DNA from: Rhizobium sp. C4
GTDB lineage: Bacteria; Pseudomonadota; Alphaproteobacteria; Rhizobiales; Rhizobiaceae
Direction of reading: 5' to 3'
Assembly (NCBI RefSeq): GCF_021026315.1
Contig: NZ_JAJNCX010000007.1
Span: forward strand, 62,001-126,000
Length of the DNA stretch: 64,000 nt
Part shown: positions 43,489 through 53,769 of the stretch, piece after piece
How the letters are laid out: the number at the start of each line of letters is the position of its first letter
Numbering within the stretch: the stretch's first letter is position 1
Position numbers and translations under genes: made by a program
Notes under the pieces: generated by a model
What the model saw: the letters and a program-made list of their open reading frames with translations, nothing else
What the model was told of the DNA's origin: nothing
Databases searched by the model: none

Positions 43489-44067
43489 TCAGGCCATTTG
43501 CGGCTTCGGTACAAGTCTCGAGAGGATTGCATCCAGCGAGATGGCTCCGCCGCCCTTCAGCGCCAGATAGACGAGCGGCACGCTCCAGAGCAGGCGCTGG
43601 TCGGAGATCAGGCTGTCGGGGAAACGGTCGAAGAGCGCGCCGATCGTCTGGGCATCGGCCATGTGGCCATAGATGTCGGTCAGCGTCTGGACGATGACGA
43701 AGCCGATCATGCCGACGGCGGCAAGGCGGGTGAAAAGGCCGAGCACGACCAGCGTCGGCAGGATGAGCTCCATATAGGTGCCGAGCGGCACGATGATCTT
43801 CCAGGGCAAGAAGGGCAGGGCTCCGACATCACCGCTGACGGCATCCATCGCCTTCGGGGCGATCTGGTAGAAGGCGCCGTCCTGGATCTGGAAAAAGCCG
43901 GCAAGGCCTTCGCCGACCTTGGTGCCGAAGGAATTCAGGAAATAGAAATAGAGCACGGCGAAGAAGACGAAACGGGCGAAGAGGCCGAGAAACCAGCCCT
44001 CCGTCAGTTTCTCGGCGAGGCCGAAGACGCCATCGTGCAATTGCTTGATCTTGATTAGAAAATTCAT
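43489..44067 (-). CDS. bufD: DoxX-family membrane protein, BufD-like
   Basis: A 192-residue inner-membrane protein with four helices of the DoxX type (LFARFVFFAVLYFYFLNSFG, IIVPLGTYMELILPTLVVLG). Fourth and last gene of the bufA-B-C-D operon, starting one base after the bufC stop region. In bufferin operons the DoxX-like protein is the usual fourth member, and its role is thought to lie in the membrane, possibly redox-linked, but is unproven. The ATG at 44067 is the first after the bufC stop. Confidence 0.85.
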   Translation of the reverse strand: MNFLIKIKQLHDGVFGLAEKLTEGWFLGLFARFVFFAVLYFYFLNSFGTKVGEGLAGFFQIQDGAFYQIAPKAMDAVSGDVGALPFLPWKIIVPLGTYMELILPTLVVLGLFTRLAAVGMIGFVIVQTLTDIYGHMADAQTIGALFDRFPDSLISDQRLLWSVPLVYLALKGGGAISLDAILSRLVPKPQMA

Positions 44068-44068
44068 G

Positions 44069-44854
44069 TCAGGAAACCTCCAGCCCCTCAAACAGGATTT
44101 TTGAAAATGCGCCTGCCTCGATGATGGCCGAAATTGCGGCGGGCAGGTTGAAATCGGGATCCGCAGCAAGCGCGGCTCCTGCCGCCTCGCCAAGCGTCCG
44201 GCCCTCGATCAGCAGGCCGATGAAATCCGCGCCGCCGGGCGGCAGATGGCGAATTTCGGGATCGTAGGCGGGGCGGGTGACGAGACCATCTTCGGCCACG
44301 AAGGGATCGAGCCCGTCGAGCGGTTCGCCGGCACGGTCTCGCGCCATGATCGTCACGGCAGCATGGCTGGCGCGGAAGAGGCGCGTGGCGGGATGGGCAA
44401 CGAAGGTGAGGCCCGCCAATTGCTCCGGCGCGACGCGCTGGAGGACAGCGCCGTCAAGCGGCGCCGCATCGGCTTCATGGAAACTGTCGAGCCAAAGGCG
44501 CTCCAGCCGTGCGACATCGGCGAGAAAGGGCAATTCGGCAGCGGGTTCGAACTGTTCGATGAAGCTCGGAAAGGTCGCGCCGTATTCGAAGAGCAGGCGG
44601 GATGTGGGTGGATTGTCCTGCACGTAGAGCCTGGCCATGGCGCGGAAGAAGTCTTCGCCCACCAGGTTCTGGACGGTCGGGAAGACTTCCGACAGCGCGC
44701 TGACGAGGCTGACGGTCACGTTGTTGCGATAGATGCCGAAACGCTTGCCGGCCGGCTGGCCAGCCGGCGTGACGAGGCCGTCCGGGATGGCGCGATCCGG
44801 ATCGAGAAGGGCGGCGGCGAAGGCCTGCTGCCGGGATGAGGGGGCGTTACCCAT
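44069..44854 (-). CDS. bufC: DUF2063 protein, BufC/HvfC-like partner of the MNIO enzyme
   Basis: A 261-residue protein of the DUF2063 (putative DNA-binding, HvfC) family. The N-terminal domain starts with [20 protein letters not shown] and [22 protein letters not shown], the conserved part of the family. BufC-type proteins act with the DUF692 enzyme to recognise the precursor peptide; there is no evidence for DNA binding. Its start overlaps the bufB stop by eight bases (ATGGGTAA), a sign of coupled translation and a stoichiometric complex. Confidence 0.87.
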   Translation of the reverse strand: MGNAPSSRQQAFAAALLDPDRAIPDGLVTPAGQPAGKRFGIYRNNVTVSLVSALSEVFPTVQNLVGEDFFRAMARLYVQDNPPTSRLLFEYGATFPSFIEQFEPAAELPFLADVARLERLWLDSFHEADAAPLDGAVLQRVAPEQLAGLTFVAHPATRLFRASHAAVTIMARDRAGEPLDGLDPFVAEDGLVTRPAYDPEIRHLPPGGADFIGLLIEGRTLGEAAGAALAADPDFNLPAAISAIIEAGAFSKILFEGLEVS

Positions 44855-45746
44855 GGCGCGCGCCCATCAGATAGGTGCTGGCGTGGCGGGCAAGGATCGC
44901 GTCGGCGGCCTGCGCCTCGCGGCGAAGCACCGGCCAGTCGGGCACGTCATTGTCCCATTCGATCAGGGTCGGCAGCGGGCCGGTCTGGCTGATGACGATG
45001 TTGTAGAGGTTCCAGACTTCATCATCCACCGGGCGATCATGGGCGTCGATCAGCAGGCGGGTGCCGTCTTCGTCCTGATCCTCGGCGTGACCTGCCAGAT
45101 GAATCTCTTCCACCAGGTCGAGCGGGAAGTCGTGCAGATACATGATCGGCTTGAAGCGGTTGTTGACCGAGGAGACCAGCACATTGTTGACGTCGAGCAG
45201 CAGGCCGCAGCCGGTGCGGCTGGCGATTTCGCGGATGAAGTCCGTCTCGCTCATGGTCGAGCGTTCGAAGAGCGCGTAGGTCGAGGGATTTTCGAGCAGG
45301 ATCTTTCGCCCGAGCACGGATTGCACCATGTCGATGTGATCGCAGACGCGGTCCAGCGTTTCGCGGTCATAAGGCACGGGCAGAAGATCGTTGAAATAGC
45401 TGTCGTCGTGGGTCGACCAGGCGAGATGTTCGGACACCTGTTCCGGCTGGTAGCGCTCGACGACGGTCTTGAGGCGCGAAAGGTGCATGGCGTCCAGGCC
45501 CTTTTCGGAGCCGATGGACAGTCCGACGCCATGCACTGAGAGCGGAAAACTCTCCCGCATGCGGCTCAACAGGCGGTGCGGATGACCGCCGGCCCCCATG
45601 TAGTTTTCCGCATGCACTTCCAGGAAACCGATCCGGTAGCTGTCGGCGAGGATCGCGTCGGCGTGAACGGACTTGAAGCCGGCTCCGGCGCGAGCGGGCA
45701 AGCCGGTCACACTCGATTTTGCTGCGTTGAAGCGAAGCGGTTCCAT
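44847..45746 (-). CDS. bufB: DUF692 multinuclear non-heme iron oxidase (MNIO), BufB-like
   Basis: A 299-residue TIM-barrel enzyme of the MbnB/BufB family, which uses two or three iron ions to modify cysteine residues in precursor peptides. Ligand-bearing segments typical of the family are visible: [49 protein letters not shown] and EIHLAGH. In the bufferin pathway the enzyme converts core cysteines to thiooxazole or related heterocycles that bind copper. Located 81 bases after bufA and overlapping bufC. Confidence 0.92.
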   Translation of the reverse strand: MEPLRFNAAKSSVTGLPARAGAGFKSVHADAILADSYRIGFLEVHAENYMGAGGHPHRLLSRMRESFPLSVHGVGLSIGSEKGLDAMHLSRLKTVVERYQPEQVSEHLAWSTHDDSYFNDLLPVPYDRETLDRVCDHIDMVQSVLGRKILLENPSTYALFERSTMSETDFIREIASRTGCGLLLDVNNVLVSSVNNRFKPIMYLHDFPLDLVEEIHLAGHAEDQDEDGTRLLIDAHDRPVDDEVWNLYNIVISQTGPLPTLIEWDNDVPDWPVLRREAQAADAILARHASTYLMGARHG

Positions 45747-45827
45747 GGCAGTCCTCCGATGATCCGTGCAGGCAGGAAGCCGGAGCCCAAGGGGCAGAGC
45801 GGGGGCTCCGGCTTTGGCGCGGGCCGA

Positions 45828-46139
45828 TCAGGCCGGCAGATCGCGCTTCAGGGCTTCGAGCGCGCCCTTGCGGTCGCCCGGGAGCTTCATCGTGGTGCAG
45901 GTGCCCTTGGCAACGTATTTCCAGGAATTGCCCTGGAAGTCGACCTTGGACGTGCCGGCGCAGGTGGTGCCGGGGCCGGCGGCGCAGTCGTTCTTGCCAG
46001 CCATGGCAACGCCGAAGCACTTTTCCTTGGCATCATCGGCAACAGCTGAGGTGGCGGACGAGACGAAGGTCGTGGCGGAAACTGCCATCATGAGGGCGCT
46101 GGCGACAGCGGAAGCGCTGAGTACGGTCTTGGTGGACAT
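45828..46139 (-). CDS. bufA: Bufferin-type precursor/metallophore (DUF2282), BufA1-like
   Basis: A 103-residue secreted precursor. A long Ala/Ser-rich signal peptide ([20 protein letters not shown]) ends at about residue 34-37. The core [17 protein letters not shown], then [10 protein letters not shown] and YVAKGTC, has the four conserved cysteines of the DUF2282 family (Cys41, Cys52, Cys60, Cys81). These are the sites modified by the MNIO enzyme in the known bufferins, which are full-length periplasmic RiPP metallophores that keep copper from harming the cell. First gene of the operon, with GAGGAG eight bases before ATG. Confidence 0.9.
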   Translation of the reverse strand: MSTKTVLSASAVASALMMAVSATTFVSSATSAVADDAKEKCFGVAMAGKNDCAAGPGTTCAGTSKVDFQGNSWKYVAKGTCTTMKLPGDRKGALEALKRDLPA

Positions 46140-46343
46140 TATTGATCTCCTCAAATTGCCTTGGGTTCGGCGGATCAGAAATCCCGCCGCCGGGCCTCTC
46201 TGGTCCGGTGATCAAAAGCTCTCACAGTTCCCGCAGAAATGGAAATCAACCCGCAGTGAGCGTTGCATGACGCCCGTGTGATCGCGCCGTGACGGATGCG
46301 TCATCGGCGCGGATCATGCCGTGAACCCCGCGTGATCGGGAGT

Positions 46344-47396
46344 TTACCGAAGGAGTTCGACGAAGCGGTCGACTTCGGACGCGTCCGTGGCGAAGGCCGT
46401 CACAAGGCGGGCAAGGGTCTCGTCGGGGCCGATCGTGTCGTGCAGGTGTTCGGGGATTTCATGCCAGTCGTAGAACTGGGCGCCGGCATCGCGCAGACGT
46501 TTGGACGCGTCGTTGCGGATGATCGCAAAGACTTCGTTTGCATTTGTGTCCCACGCGGCGTGGGCGTTGCCGCTCGCCGCAATGCCGGCACGCAGGCGGT
46601 CTGCCATGGCGTTGGCATGGGAGGCGAGCTCCAGCCACAGGCCGTCCTCGAAATAGGCCTCGAACTGGGCGGCGACGAAGCGGGTCTTGGAGAAGAGCTG
46701 TGCCGACTGCTTGCGGATGAAGGGGAGCTGGCGGGCCTGTTCCGGGTTCATGAAGACGATCGCCTCTGCACACCAGCAGCCGTTCTTCGTCGCGCCGAAG
46801 GAGAGGATGTCGACGCCGCGTTTCCAGGTCATCTCGGCGGGCGAGACATTCAGCGCCGTCAGCGCATTGGCAAAGCGGGCGCCATCCATGTGAAGCGGGA
46901 TGTCGTGGCTCCTGGCAATGCCGGCAATGCGTTCGATTTCGTCAAGCGTATAGAGCGTGCCGGATTCGGTCGACTGCGTGACCGTGACGGCCATGGGCTG
47001 GCCGGCATGGATGAAGGCGGGCGGCACGGCGCGGATGCCGCGCTCAAGGCTCAAGGGATCGATCTTGCCGTCCTTGCCGGCAATCGGCGAGAGACGGGCG
47101 GCGCTGGAGAAGAAGCCGGGCGCGCCGCATTCGTCGCAGAAGACATGCGCGCTGTCATGGCAGAAGATGACGCCGCCGGGCTTGCCGACGCTGGCCAGCG
47201 CCAGCGAATTGGCGGCCGTCCCGGTGGAGACGAAGAAGACGGCGACCTCGCGTTCGAAGATGTCGTTGAAGGTCTGCTCCACCTTCCTGTCCAGCGCCGA
47301 GGTGCCATAGGCGGAGGCAAAACCGCCGGCTTCCGTCGTCAGTCTCTGGGCAATTTTCGGGTGGGCACCAGCCCAGTTGTCGGAGGCGAAAAACAT
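46344..47396 (-). CDS. ltaE: Low-specificity L-threonine aldolase
   Basis: A 350-residue pyridoxal-phosphate enzyme that cleaves L-threonine or allo-threonine to glycine and acetaldehyde. The N-terminal MFFASDNWAGAHPKI, STGTAANSLAL, LHMDGARFANAL (Asp of the cofactor ring) and the Schiff-base lysine in SFGATKNG are diagnostic. An in-frame extension of 44 residues upstream has no resemblance to the family and is not used. The upstream region contains repeated TTnACGAAAG elements. Confidence 0.9.
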   Translation of the reverse strand: MFFASDNWAGAHPKIAQRLTTEAGGFASAYGTSALDRKVEQTFNDIFEREVAVFFVSTGTAANSLALASVGKPGGVIFCHDSAHVFCDECGAPGFFSSAARLSPIAGKDGKIDPLSLERGIRAVPPAFIHAGQPMAVTVTQSTESGTLYTLDEIERIAGIARSHDIPLHMDGARFANALTALNVSPAEMTWKRGVDILSFGATKNGCWCAEAIVFMNPEQARQLPFIRKQSAQLFSKTRFVAAQFEAYFEDGLWLELASHANAMADRLRAGIAASGNAHAAWDTNANEVFAIIRNDASKRLRDAGAQFYDWHEIPEHLHDTIGPDETLARLVTAFATDASEVDRFVELLR

Positions 47397-47931
47397 CGTA
47401 AAATCGGGCCCTGTTGCTGGTGTATCGATGGACAGACCGGAGATTAGCCAATTGTCCCTGTTGCTGTCACCTGCGGGCTTCATAAACCTCAAAATTTGAT
47501 CAATTGGCAACATTGCGAGCATTTTCACGAAAGAGACGAAATTTTATTACGTAAACTCGTAATTTTACGAAAGCTTGTGCGGCGTTGCGTTAATATTTTC
47601 CCCCAAGGCCCTTGCAGCCTCGGCGTGTTTCTGGCATAGAACCAATGAAATAGGACAGGTTTGCTGTCCTATTTCGGTCTTGAAGGGCCGAAGACGCGGC
47701 AAAAACGCTGGAAACAGCGACAATTCGCGCTATAGTCCGATCGTCACTTGCGGATGATAACGTCCGCCCGAGGACATCAATCAAGGCATGAGAATTTCGC
47801 AGGTTCCTGCGCCGGATGACGGGGCAGGCGAGGCTGCGGGATGCTCAATCTTCGAGGGTTGCGGCGGCTTGCTGCATCAAGGGAATGAACAAGGGCGTCC
47901 GCGCGTGCGGACCGGTTTTGGAGGAAGGACG
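47397..47931. other. Divergent intergenic region ltaE / gltB with repeat motifs
   Basis: 535 bases without a credible gene. An A/T-rich part at 47520-47570 contains two copies of TT-n-ACGAAAG (47525 and 47565), the palindrome TTACGTAA (47547-47554) and the palindrome CGTAATTTTACG (47558-47569), a likely regulator-binding cluster. TATAGT at 47731-47736 may be the -10 of gltB, which would leave a leader of about 190 bases. A short frame at 47788 continues in phase into gltB but lacks family similarity. Confidence 0.5.
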
Positions 47932-50900
47932 ATGACGGATTTGTCGCCATCTCAGGTCATGGGTGTTGAAATCGCGGCTGGTGAGACCACGGCCACGAAA
48001 ACCCGCGCCTTCGCCCGAAAACTGCCGGATGCCCAGGGTCTCTACGACCCGAAGAACGAGCACGATGCCTGCGGCGTCGGCTTCGTCGCCCATATGAAGG
48101 GCGTGAAGTCGCATCAGATCGTCAAGGACGGTCTGTTCATGCTGGAAAACCTGACGCACCGCGGTGCTGTCGGTGCTGACCCTCTGATGGGTGACGGCGC
48201 CGGCATTCTGGTGCAGATCCCGGATCGCTTCTTCCGCGAGGAGATGGCAAGCCAGGGCGTTACGCTGCCGAAGGCGGGCGAATATGCCGTCGGCCACATC
48301 TTCATGCCGCGCGAGGGCGACCAGATCGCGCATTTCAAGAAGGTCATCGGTGAGGTGATTGCGGAAGAGGGGCAGGTGCTTCTCGGCTTCCGCGACGTGC
48401 CGGTCGATAATTCCTCGCTCTCCAAGGCTCCCGACATTGCCGCGACCGAGCCGCACCATGTGCAGGTGTTCATCGGCATGGGTTCGGGCGTTGCCTCGGC
48501 TGTCGAGTTCGAACGCAGCCTTTTCCTTCTGCGCAAGGTGATCTCCAACCGCATCTATAACGAAGGCGGCGGGCAGGAAAACCGCGATTTCTATCCGGTT
48601 TCGCTGTCGTCCTCGACCATCGTCTATAAGGGTATGTTCCTGGCCTATCAGGTCGGCGCCTATTACAAGGACCTGGCAGATCCGCGCTTCGAAAGCGCGG
48701 TCTGCCTCGTGCACCAGCGCTTCTCGACCAACACCTTCCCGTCGTGGAAGCTGGCGCACCCGTATCGCATGGTCGCCCACAACGGCGAAATCAACACGCT
48801 GCGCGGCAACGTCAACTGGATGGCGGCGCGTCAGGCTTCCGTGTCCTCGCCGCTCTTCGGCGAGGATATCTCCAAACTCTGGCCGATCTCCTATGAAGGT
48901 CAGTCGGACACGGCATGCTTCGACAACGCGCTCGAATTCCTCGTGCGCGGTGGCTATTCCATGGCGCATGCCGTCATGATGCTGATCCCGGAAGCCTGGG
49001 CTGGCAACCAGTCCATGAGCCCTGAGCGCAAGGCGTTCTACGAATATCATGCCGCTCTCATGGAGCCGTGGGACGGCCCGGCTGCCGTTGCCTTCACCGA
49101 CGGTCGCCAGATCGGCGCGACGCTCGACCGCAACGGTCTGCGTCCGGCCCGCTATATCGTCACCTCCGACGATCGCGTCATCATGGCGTCCGAAGCCGGC
49201 GTTCTGCCGGTCGAGGAAGAGAAGATCGTCACCAAGTGGCGCCTGCAGCCCGGCAAGATGCTGCTGATCGACATGCAGGAAGGCCGCATCATCTCGGACG
49301 AGGAGATCAAGTCTTCGCTCGCCAACGCGCATCCTTACCGCAACTGGCTCGACAACACGCAGCTCATCCTTGAAGAGCTGAAGCCGGTTGAGCCGCGCGC
49401 GCTGCGCCGCGACGTCTCGCTACTCGATCGTCAGCAGGCCTTCGGTTACACGATCGAAGACACGAAGATCCTGATGTCGCCGATGGCGACGACGGGTCAG
49501 GAAGCCATCGGCTCGATGGGCACGGATACGCCGATTTCGGCCATGTCGTCGAAGTCGAAGCTGCTCTACACCTATTTCAAGCAGAACTTCGCGCAGGTCA
49601 CGAACCCTCCGATCGACCCGATCCGTGAAGAGCTGGTCATGAGCCTCGTCTCCTTCATCGGGCCGCGGCCGAACATTCTCGACCACAAGGGCGCGTCCAA
49701 GGCGAAGCGCCTCGAGGTTCGCCAGCCGATCCTGACCAATGGCGATCTGGAAAAGATCCGCTCCATCGGCCACACGGAAGACCGTTTCGACACCAAGACG
49801 CTCGACTTCACCTATGAAGCCGAGATGGGTGCCGAAGGCATGCCGGCGATGATCGAGCGCCTCTGCGAGCGCGCCGAAGCTGCCGTCACCAGCGGCTACA
49901 ACATCATCATCCTGTCGGACCGTCAGATCGGGCCGGATCGCATCGCGATCCCGGCGCTGCTGGCAACGGCTGCCGTGCATCACCACCTGATCCGCAAGGG
50001 GCTTCGCACCTCGGTCGGTCTCGTCGTCGAATCCGGCGAGCCGCGCGAAGTGCACCACTTCTGCTGTCTGGCGGGCTATGGCGCCGAAGCCATCAACCCC
50101 TATCTCGCCTTCGACACGCTGATCGACATGCACAATCGTGGCGAGTTCCCGCAGGAAGTCTCGGCCGACGAAGTCGTGTATCGCTACATCAAGGCGGTCG
50201 GTAAGGGCATTCTGAAGGTCATGTCCAAGATGGGCATTTCGACCTACCAGTCCTATTGCGGCGCGCAGATCTTTGATGCCATCGGCCTGAATTCGCAGCT
50301 GGTCGAGAAGTTCTTCTTCGGCACGGCCACGACGATCGAGGGCGTTGGCCTTGAAGAGATCGCCCGCGAGACGGTCGATCGCCACGAATCGGCCTTCGGC
50401 AACGATCCGGTCCTTGCCGGTACGCTCGATGTCGGCGGCGAATATGCCTTCCGCAAGCGTGGCGAAGGCCATGCCTGGACGCCGGATGCGATTGCCTCGC
50501 TGCAGCATGCCGCACGCGGCAACTCGCGTGACCGCTTCAGCGAGTTCTCCGCGCTTGTGAACGACTCGACGCAGAAGATGAACGCCATCCGCGGTCTTTT
50601 CACCATCAAGGATGCCGCAGCGCTCGGCCGCAAGCCGGTCGCGCTCGATGCTGTCGAGCCGGCTGTGGAGATCGTCAAGCGTTTTGCAACGGGTGCCATG
50701 TCCTTCGGCTCGATCAGCCGCGAGGCGCATACGACGCTCGCCATTGCGATGAACAAGATCGGCGGCAAGTCGAACACGGGCGAGGGCGGCGAAGAGTCCG
50801 AACGCTATCTGCCGAAGCTCGACGGCTCGCTGCCGCTGGAGCGCTCGGCGATCAAGCAGGTGGCCTCCGGCCGCTTTGGCGTGACGACCGAATATCTGGT

Positions 50901-52659
50901 CAATGCCGACGTGCTGCAGATCAAGGTCGCGCAGGGCGCCAAGCCCGGCGAAGGCGGCCAGCTGCCTGGTCACAAGGTGGATGCGACGATTGCCAAGACG
51001 CGTCATTCGACGCCGGGCGTCGGCCTCATCTCGCCGCCGCCGCATCACGACATCTATTCGATCGAAGATCTGGCACAGCTGATCTACGACCTGAAGAACG
51101 TCAACCCCAAGGCCGACATCTCGGTCAAGCTCGTCTCGGAAGTCGGCGTCGGCACGGTTGCCGCCGGCGTTGCCAAGGCGCGCGCCGACCATATCACGAT
51201 CTCCGGCTATGACGGCGGCACGGGCGCTTCGCCGCTCACCTCGCTGAAGCATGCCGGTTCGCCTTGGGAAATCGGCCTTGCCGAAACGCACCAGACGCTG
51301 GTGCTCAACGGCCTGCGTTCGCGTGTCGCGCTGCAGGTGGACGGCGGTCTCAAAACCGGCCGCGATGTCATCGTCGGTGCGCTGCTGGGGGCTGACGAGT
51401 TCGGCTTCTCGACCGCGCCGCTGATTGCCGCCGGCTGCATCATGATGCGCAAGTGCCATCTCAACACCTGCCCGGTCGGCGTTGCGACGCAGGACCCGGT
51501 TCTGCGCAAGCGCTTCAAGGGTGCGCCGGAGCATGTCATCAACTTCTTCTTCTTCGTTGCCGAAGAAGTGCGCGAAATCCTCGCTTCCATGGGCTTCACC
51601 CGCCTCGACGAGATCATCGGCCAGACCGACATGCTCGGCCAGGACGCGCTGATCGCACACTGGAAGGCCAAGGGTCTCGACTTCAGCCGCATCTTCCACA
51701 AGGTCGATGCGCCGAAGGCTGCGACCTACTGGACCGAGCGCCAGCACCACCCGATCGAGCATGTTCTCGACCGGACGCTGATCGAAAAGGCCATGCCGGC
51801 TCTGGAATCGAAGACGCCGACCGCCTTCGAAGTGTCGATCAAGAACGTCGACCGTTCCGCCGGCGCGATGCTGTCGGGCGAAGTCGCGATGCGCTACGGC
51901 CACAAGGGTCTGAAGGATGACACGATCGACGTGACGCTGCGCGGCACGGCCGGCCAGTCGTTTGCGGCCTTCCTGGCCCGCGGCGTGACCTTCCGTCTCA
52001 TCGGCGATGGTAACGACTATGTCGGCAAGGGCCTGTCGGGCGGCAAGATCATCGTGCGTCCGCCGGAAAATGCGAAGATCGTGGCCGCGGACTCGATCAT
52101 CGTCGGCAACACGGTTCTCTATGGCGCGATTGCCGGCGAGTGCTACTTCAACGGCGTGGCCGGCGAACGCTTCGCCGTGCGCAACTCCGGTGCGGTTGCC
52201 GTTGTCGAGGGCGTGGGTGACCATGGCTGCGAATACATGACCGGCGGTGTCGTCGTCGTCATCGGCAAGACGGGCCGCAACTTCGCGGCTGGCATGTCCG
52301 GTGGCGTGGCCTATGTCCTTGACGAAGAGGGCGATTTCGCCAGCCGTTGCAACATGGCCATGGTCGAGCTCGAGCCGGTTCCGGAAGAGGACGACATGCT
52401 GGAGAAACTGCACCACCATGGCGGCGACCTCATGCACAAGGGCCGCGTCGACGTTTCCGGCGACATGACCCGCCATGACGAGGAACGCCTCTACCAGCTG
52501 ATTGCCAACCACCTGCATTACACAGGTTCGGCACGGGCAAAGGCGATCCTCGACCATTGGGCAGACTACCGTCCGAAGTTCCGCAAGGTCATGCCGGTCG
52601 AATACCGTCGTGCGCTTGAGGACATGGAACGCATGAAGATGGGTGTCGCGGCTGAGTGA
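47932..52659 (+). CDS. gltB: Glutamate synthase (NADPH) large subunit
   Basis: A 1575-residue glutamate synthase alpha chain that makes two glutamates from glutamine and 2-oxoglutarate. After a propeptide, the Ntn glutaminase nucleophile is Cys47 in [13 protein letters not shown]. The central and FMN domains follow, with the [3Fe-4S] motif C-x5-C-x4-C in [16 protein letters not shown], and the C-terminal GXGXG beta-helix ends the chain. ATG at 47932 follows GGAGGAAGGAC; a longer in-frame start lacks homology. The small subunit gltD is 1.1 kb downstream rather than directly after. Confidence 0.95.
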   Translation: MTDLSPSQVMGVEIAAGETTATKTRAFARKLPDAQGLYDPKNEHDACGVGFVAHMKGVKSHQIVKDGLFMLENLTHRGAVGADPLMGDGAGILVQIPDRFFREEMASQGVTLPKAGEYAVGHIFMPREGDQIAHFKKVIGEVIAEEGQVLLGFRDVPVDNSSLSKAPDIAATEPHHVQVFIGMGSGVASAVEFERSLFLLRKVISNRIYNEGGGQENRDFYPVSLSSSTIVYKGMFLAYQVGAYYKDLADPRFESAVCLVHQRFSTNTFPSWKLAHPYRMVAHNGEINTLRGNVNWMAARQASVSSPLFGEDISKLWPISYEGQSDTACFDNALEFLVRGGYSMAHAVMMLIPEAWAGNQSMSPERKAFYEYHAALMEPWDGPAAVAFTDGRQIGATLDRNGLRPARYIVTSDDRVIMASEAGVLPVEEEKIVTKWRLQPGKMLLIDMQEGRIISDEEIKSSLANAHPYRNWLDNTQLILEELKPVEPRALRRDVSLLDRQQAFGYTIEDTKILMSPMATTGQEAIGSMGTDTPISAMSSKSKLLYTYFKQNFAQVTNPPIDPIREELVMSLVSFIGPRPNILDHKGASKAKRLEVRQPILTNGDLEKIRSIGHTEDRFDTKTLDFTYEAEMGAEGMPAMIERLCERAEAAVTSGYNIIILSDRQIGPDRIAIPALLATAAVHHHLIRKGLRTSVGLVVESGEPREVHHFCCLAGYGAEAINPYLAFDTLIDMHNRGEFPQEVSADEVVYRYIKAVGKGILKVMSKMGISTYQSYCGAQIFDAIGLNSQLVEKFFFGTATTIEGVGLEEIARETVDRHESAFGNDPVLAGTLDVGGEYAFRKRGEGHAWTPDAIASLQHAARGNSRDRFSEFSALVNDSTQKMNAIRGLFTIKDAAALGRKPVALDAVEPAVEIVKRFATGAMSFGSISREAHTTLAIAMNKIGGKSNTGEGGEESERYLPKLDGSLPLERSAIKQVASGRFGVTTEYLVNADVLQIKVAQGAKPGEGGQLPGHKVDATIAKTRHSTPGVGLISPPPHHDIYSIEDLAQLIYDLKNVNPKADISVKLVSEVGVGTVAAGVAKARADHITISGYDGGTGASPLTSLKHAGSPWEIGLAETHQTLVLNGLRSRVALQVDGGLKTGRDVIVGALLGADEFGFSTAPLIAAGCIMMRKCHLNTCPVGVATQDPVLRKRFKGAPEHVINFFFFVAEEVREILASMGFTRLDEIIGQTDMLGQDALIAHWKAKGLDFSRIFHKVDAPKAATYWTERQHHPIEHVLDRTLIEKAMPALESKTPTAFEVSIKNVDRSAGAMLSGEVAMRYGHKGLKDDTIDVTLRGTAGQSFAAFLARGVTFRLIGDGNDYVGKGLSGGKIIVRPPENAKIVAADSIIVGNTVLYGAIAGECYFNGVAGERFAVRNSGAVAVVEGVGDHGCEYMTGGVVVVIGKTGRNFAAGMSGGVAYVLDEEGDFASRCNMAMVELEPVPEEDDMLEKLHHHGGDLMHKGRVDVSGDMTRHDEERLYQLIANHLHYTGSARAKAILDHWADYRPKFRKVMPVEYRRALEDMERMKMGVAAE

Positions 52660-52725
52660 ATTGTTGCAACTCCGTCTCTGTGATATGACATTGGCATATG
52701 ACGTTGAACAGACACGGAGGCTGCG

Positions 52726-53001
52726 ATGAACGATCAGTCGGATGTCGTGAAGATCGCCCAGGTTTTCAACAATGGAAGAAGTCGGGCCATCCGCATTCCA
52801 AAGGAGTTTGAGTTCGAAGAAGAGCGCGTTGAAATCCGCAAGGCCGAAAATGGCGATCTGATCATCCATCCCGTCCGGAAAAAGTCGCTTCTCGAAGTGC
52901 TTGATGAACTCGAGGTGCTGGATGAAGATGAGATGATGCCGGACATCGAGGACCCGCCGCCGGAGCCTGTTGATGTGTTTGACTGGCTTGACGACAAATG
53001 A
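52726..53001 (+). CDS. vapB: VapB-type antitoxin (AbrB/MazE fold)
   Basis: A 91-residue antitoxin. Residues 8-50 form the swapped-hairpin DNA-binding domain (VVKIAQVFNNGRSRAIRIPK, then EIRKAENGDLIIHPV). The acidic C-terminus (LDEDEMMPDIEDPPPEPVDV) is the expected toxin-neutralising tail. It overlaps the downstream toxin gene by four bases (ATGA). It represses its own promoter in known systems. Confidence 0.9.
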   Translation: MNDQSDVVKIAQVFNNGRSRAIRIPKEFEFEEERVEIRKAENGDLIIHPVRKKSLLEVLDELEVLDEDEMMPDIEDPPPEPVDVFDWLDDK

Positions 53002-53396
53002 GGTATCTCCTCGATACGAATGCCATGTCGGAATTGATGCGGGGGCCGGTGAACAAGGTGGCATCAGCCATTGCCACGGTTGGATCTGACGCGGTTTGCA
53101 CGAGCATCATTGTTGCCAGCGAGCTGAAATTCGGGGCGGCGAAAAAACGGTCGGCGAAGTTGACGGCAAACCTTGAAAAGGTGCTGGCGACGATCGTGAT
53201 CGAGGACTTCAAGGCGCCTGCGGACGCAGCTTATGCGGAACTCAGGGCAGCGCTCGAAAAGGCAGGAACGCCGATCGGGCAGATGGACATGCTGATTGCC
53301 GCACATGCGCTTGCGCTCGACGCAACGCTGGTGACGGCCAATGAACGAGAATTTTCCCGGGTGCCGGGGCTGAAGGTTGAGAACTGGATGAAATAG
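52998..53396 (+). CDS. vapC: VapC-type PIN-domain toxin
   Basis: A 132-residue PIN-domain ribonuclease. Acidic active-site residues are in [13 protein letters not shown] (Asp6), ASELKFG (Glu) and [14 protein letters not shown] (Asp), with the final acidic or Asn site in TANEREF. It probably cleaves a tRNA or rRNA when free of its antitoxin. The catalytic set is complete, so the system looks active. It lies between gltB and gltD in the same orientation. Confidence 0.92.
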   Translation: MRYLLDTNAMSELMRGPVNKVASAIATVGSDAVCTSIIVASELKFGAAKKRSAKLTANLEKVLATIVIEDFKAPADAAYAELRAALEKAGTPIGQMDMLIAAHALALDATLVTANEREFSRVPGLKVENWMK

Positions 53397-53427
53397 GCGC
53401 CGCGCGCGCCGCCAAGGGGACGCTGGA

Positions 53428-53754
53428 ATGATCGTCACGACGACGAACACGATAGAGGGACGCGAGATCGTCGATTACAAGGGCATCGTCACCGGCGAGG
53501 CAATTCTTGGAACGAACGTGTTTCGCGACTTCTTCGCGAGCATCCGCGATATTGTCGGCGGGCGTTCGGGGTCTTACGAGCGGGTTCTGCGCGATGCGCG
53601 CGAGACGGCGCTGGCCGAGTTGCAGGGCGAAGCGTCCCGGCTCGGCGCCAATGCGATTGTCGGTGTCGACATCGACTATGAAACGATTTCGACCGGTTCC
53701 AGCGGGTCGATGCTGATGGTTTCGGCCTCCGGCACTGCCGTTGTGGTCCGATAA
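53428..53754 (+). CDS. YbjQ/DUF74 family protein
   Basis: A 108-residue protein matching the YbjQ family: [60 protein letters not shown] and the small-residue end SASGTAVVV. The fold is a pentameric ring; a heavy-metal binding role is proposed but not settled. It sits between vapC and gltD, 15 bases before the latter. Confidence 0.9.
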   Translation: MIVTTTNTIEGREIVDYKGIVTGEAILGTNVFRDFFASIRDIVGGRSGSYERVLRDARETALAELQGEASRLGANAIVGVDIDYETISTGSSGSMLMVSASGTAVVVR

Positions 53755-53769
53755 ACAGGTGGGAGTAAT

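Noticed and set aside
49420..53064. Very long open frame antisense to gltB and vapBC
   Set aside because: It is a mirror of GC-rich codon use in gltB, crosses several real genes, is rich in Arg/His/Asp without domain features and has no ribosome site.
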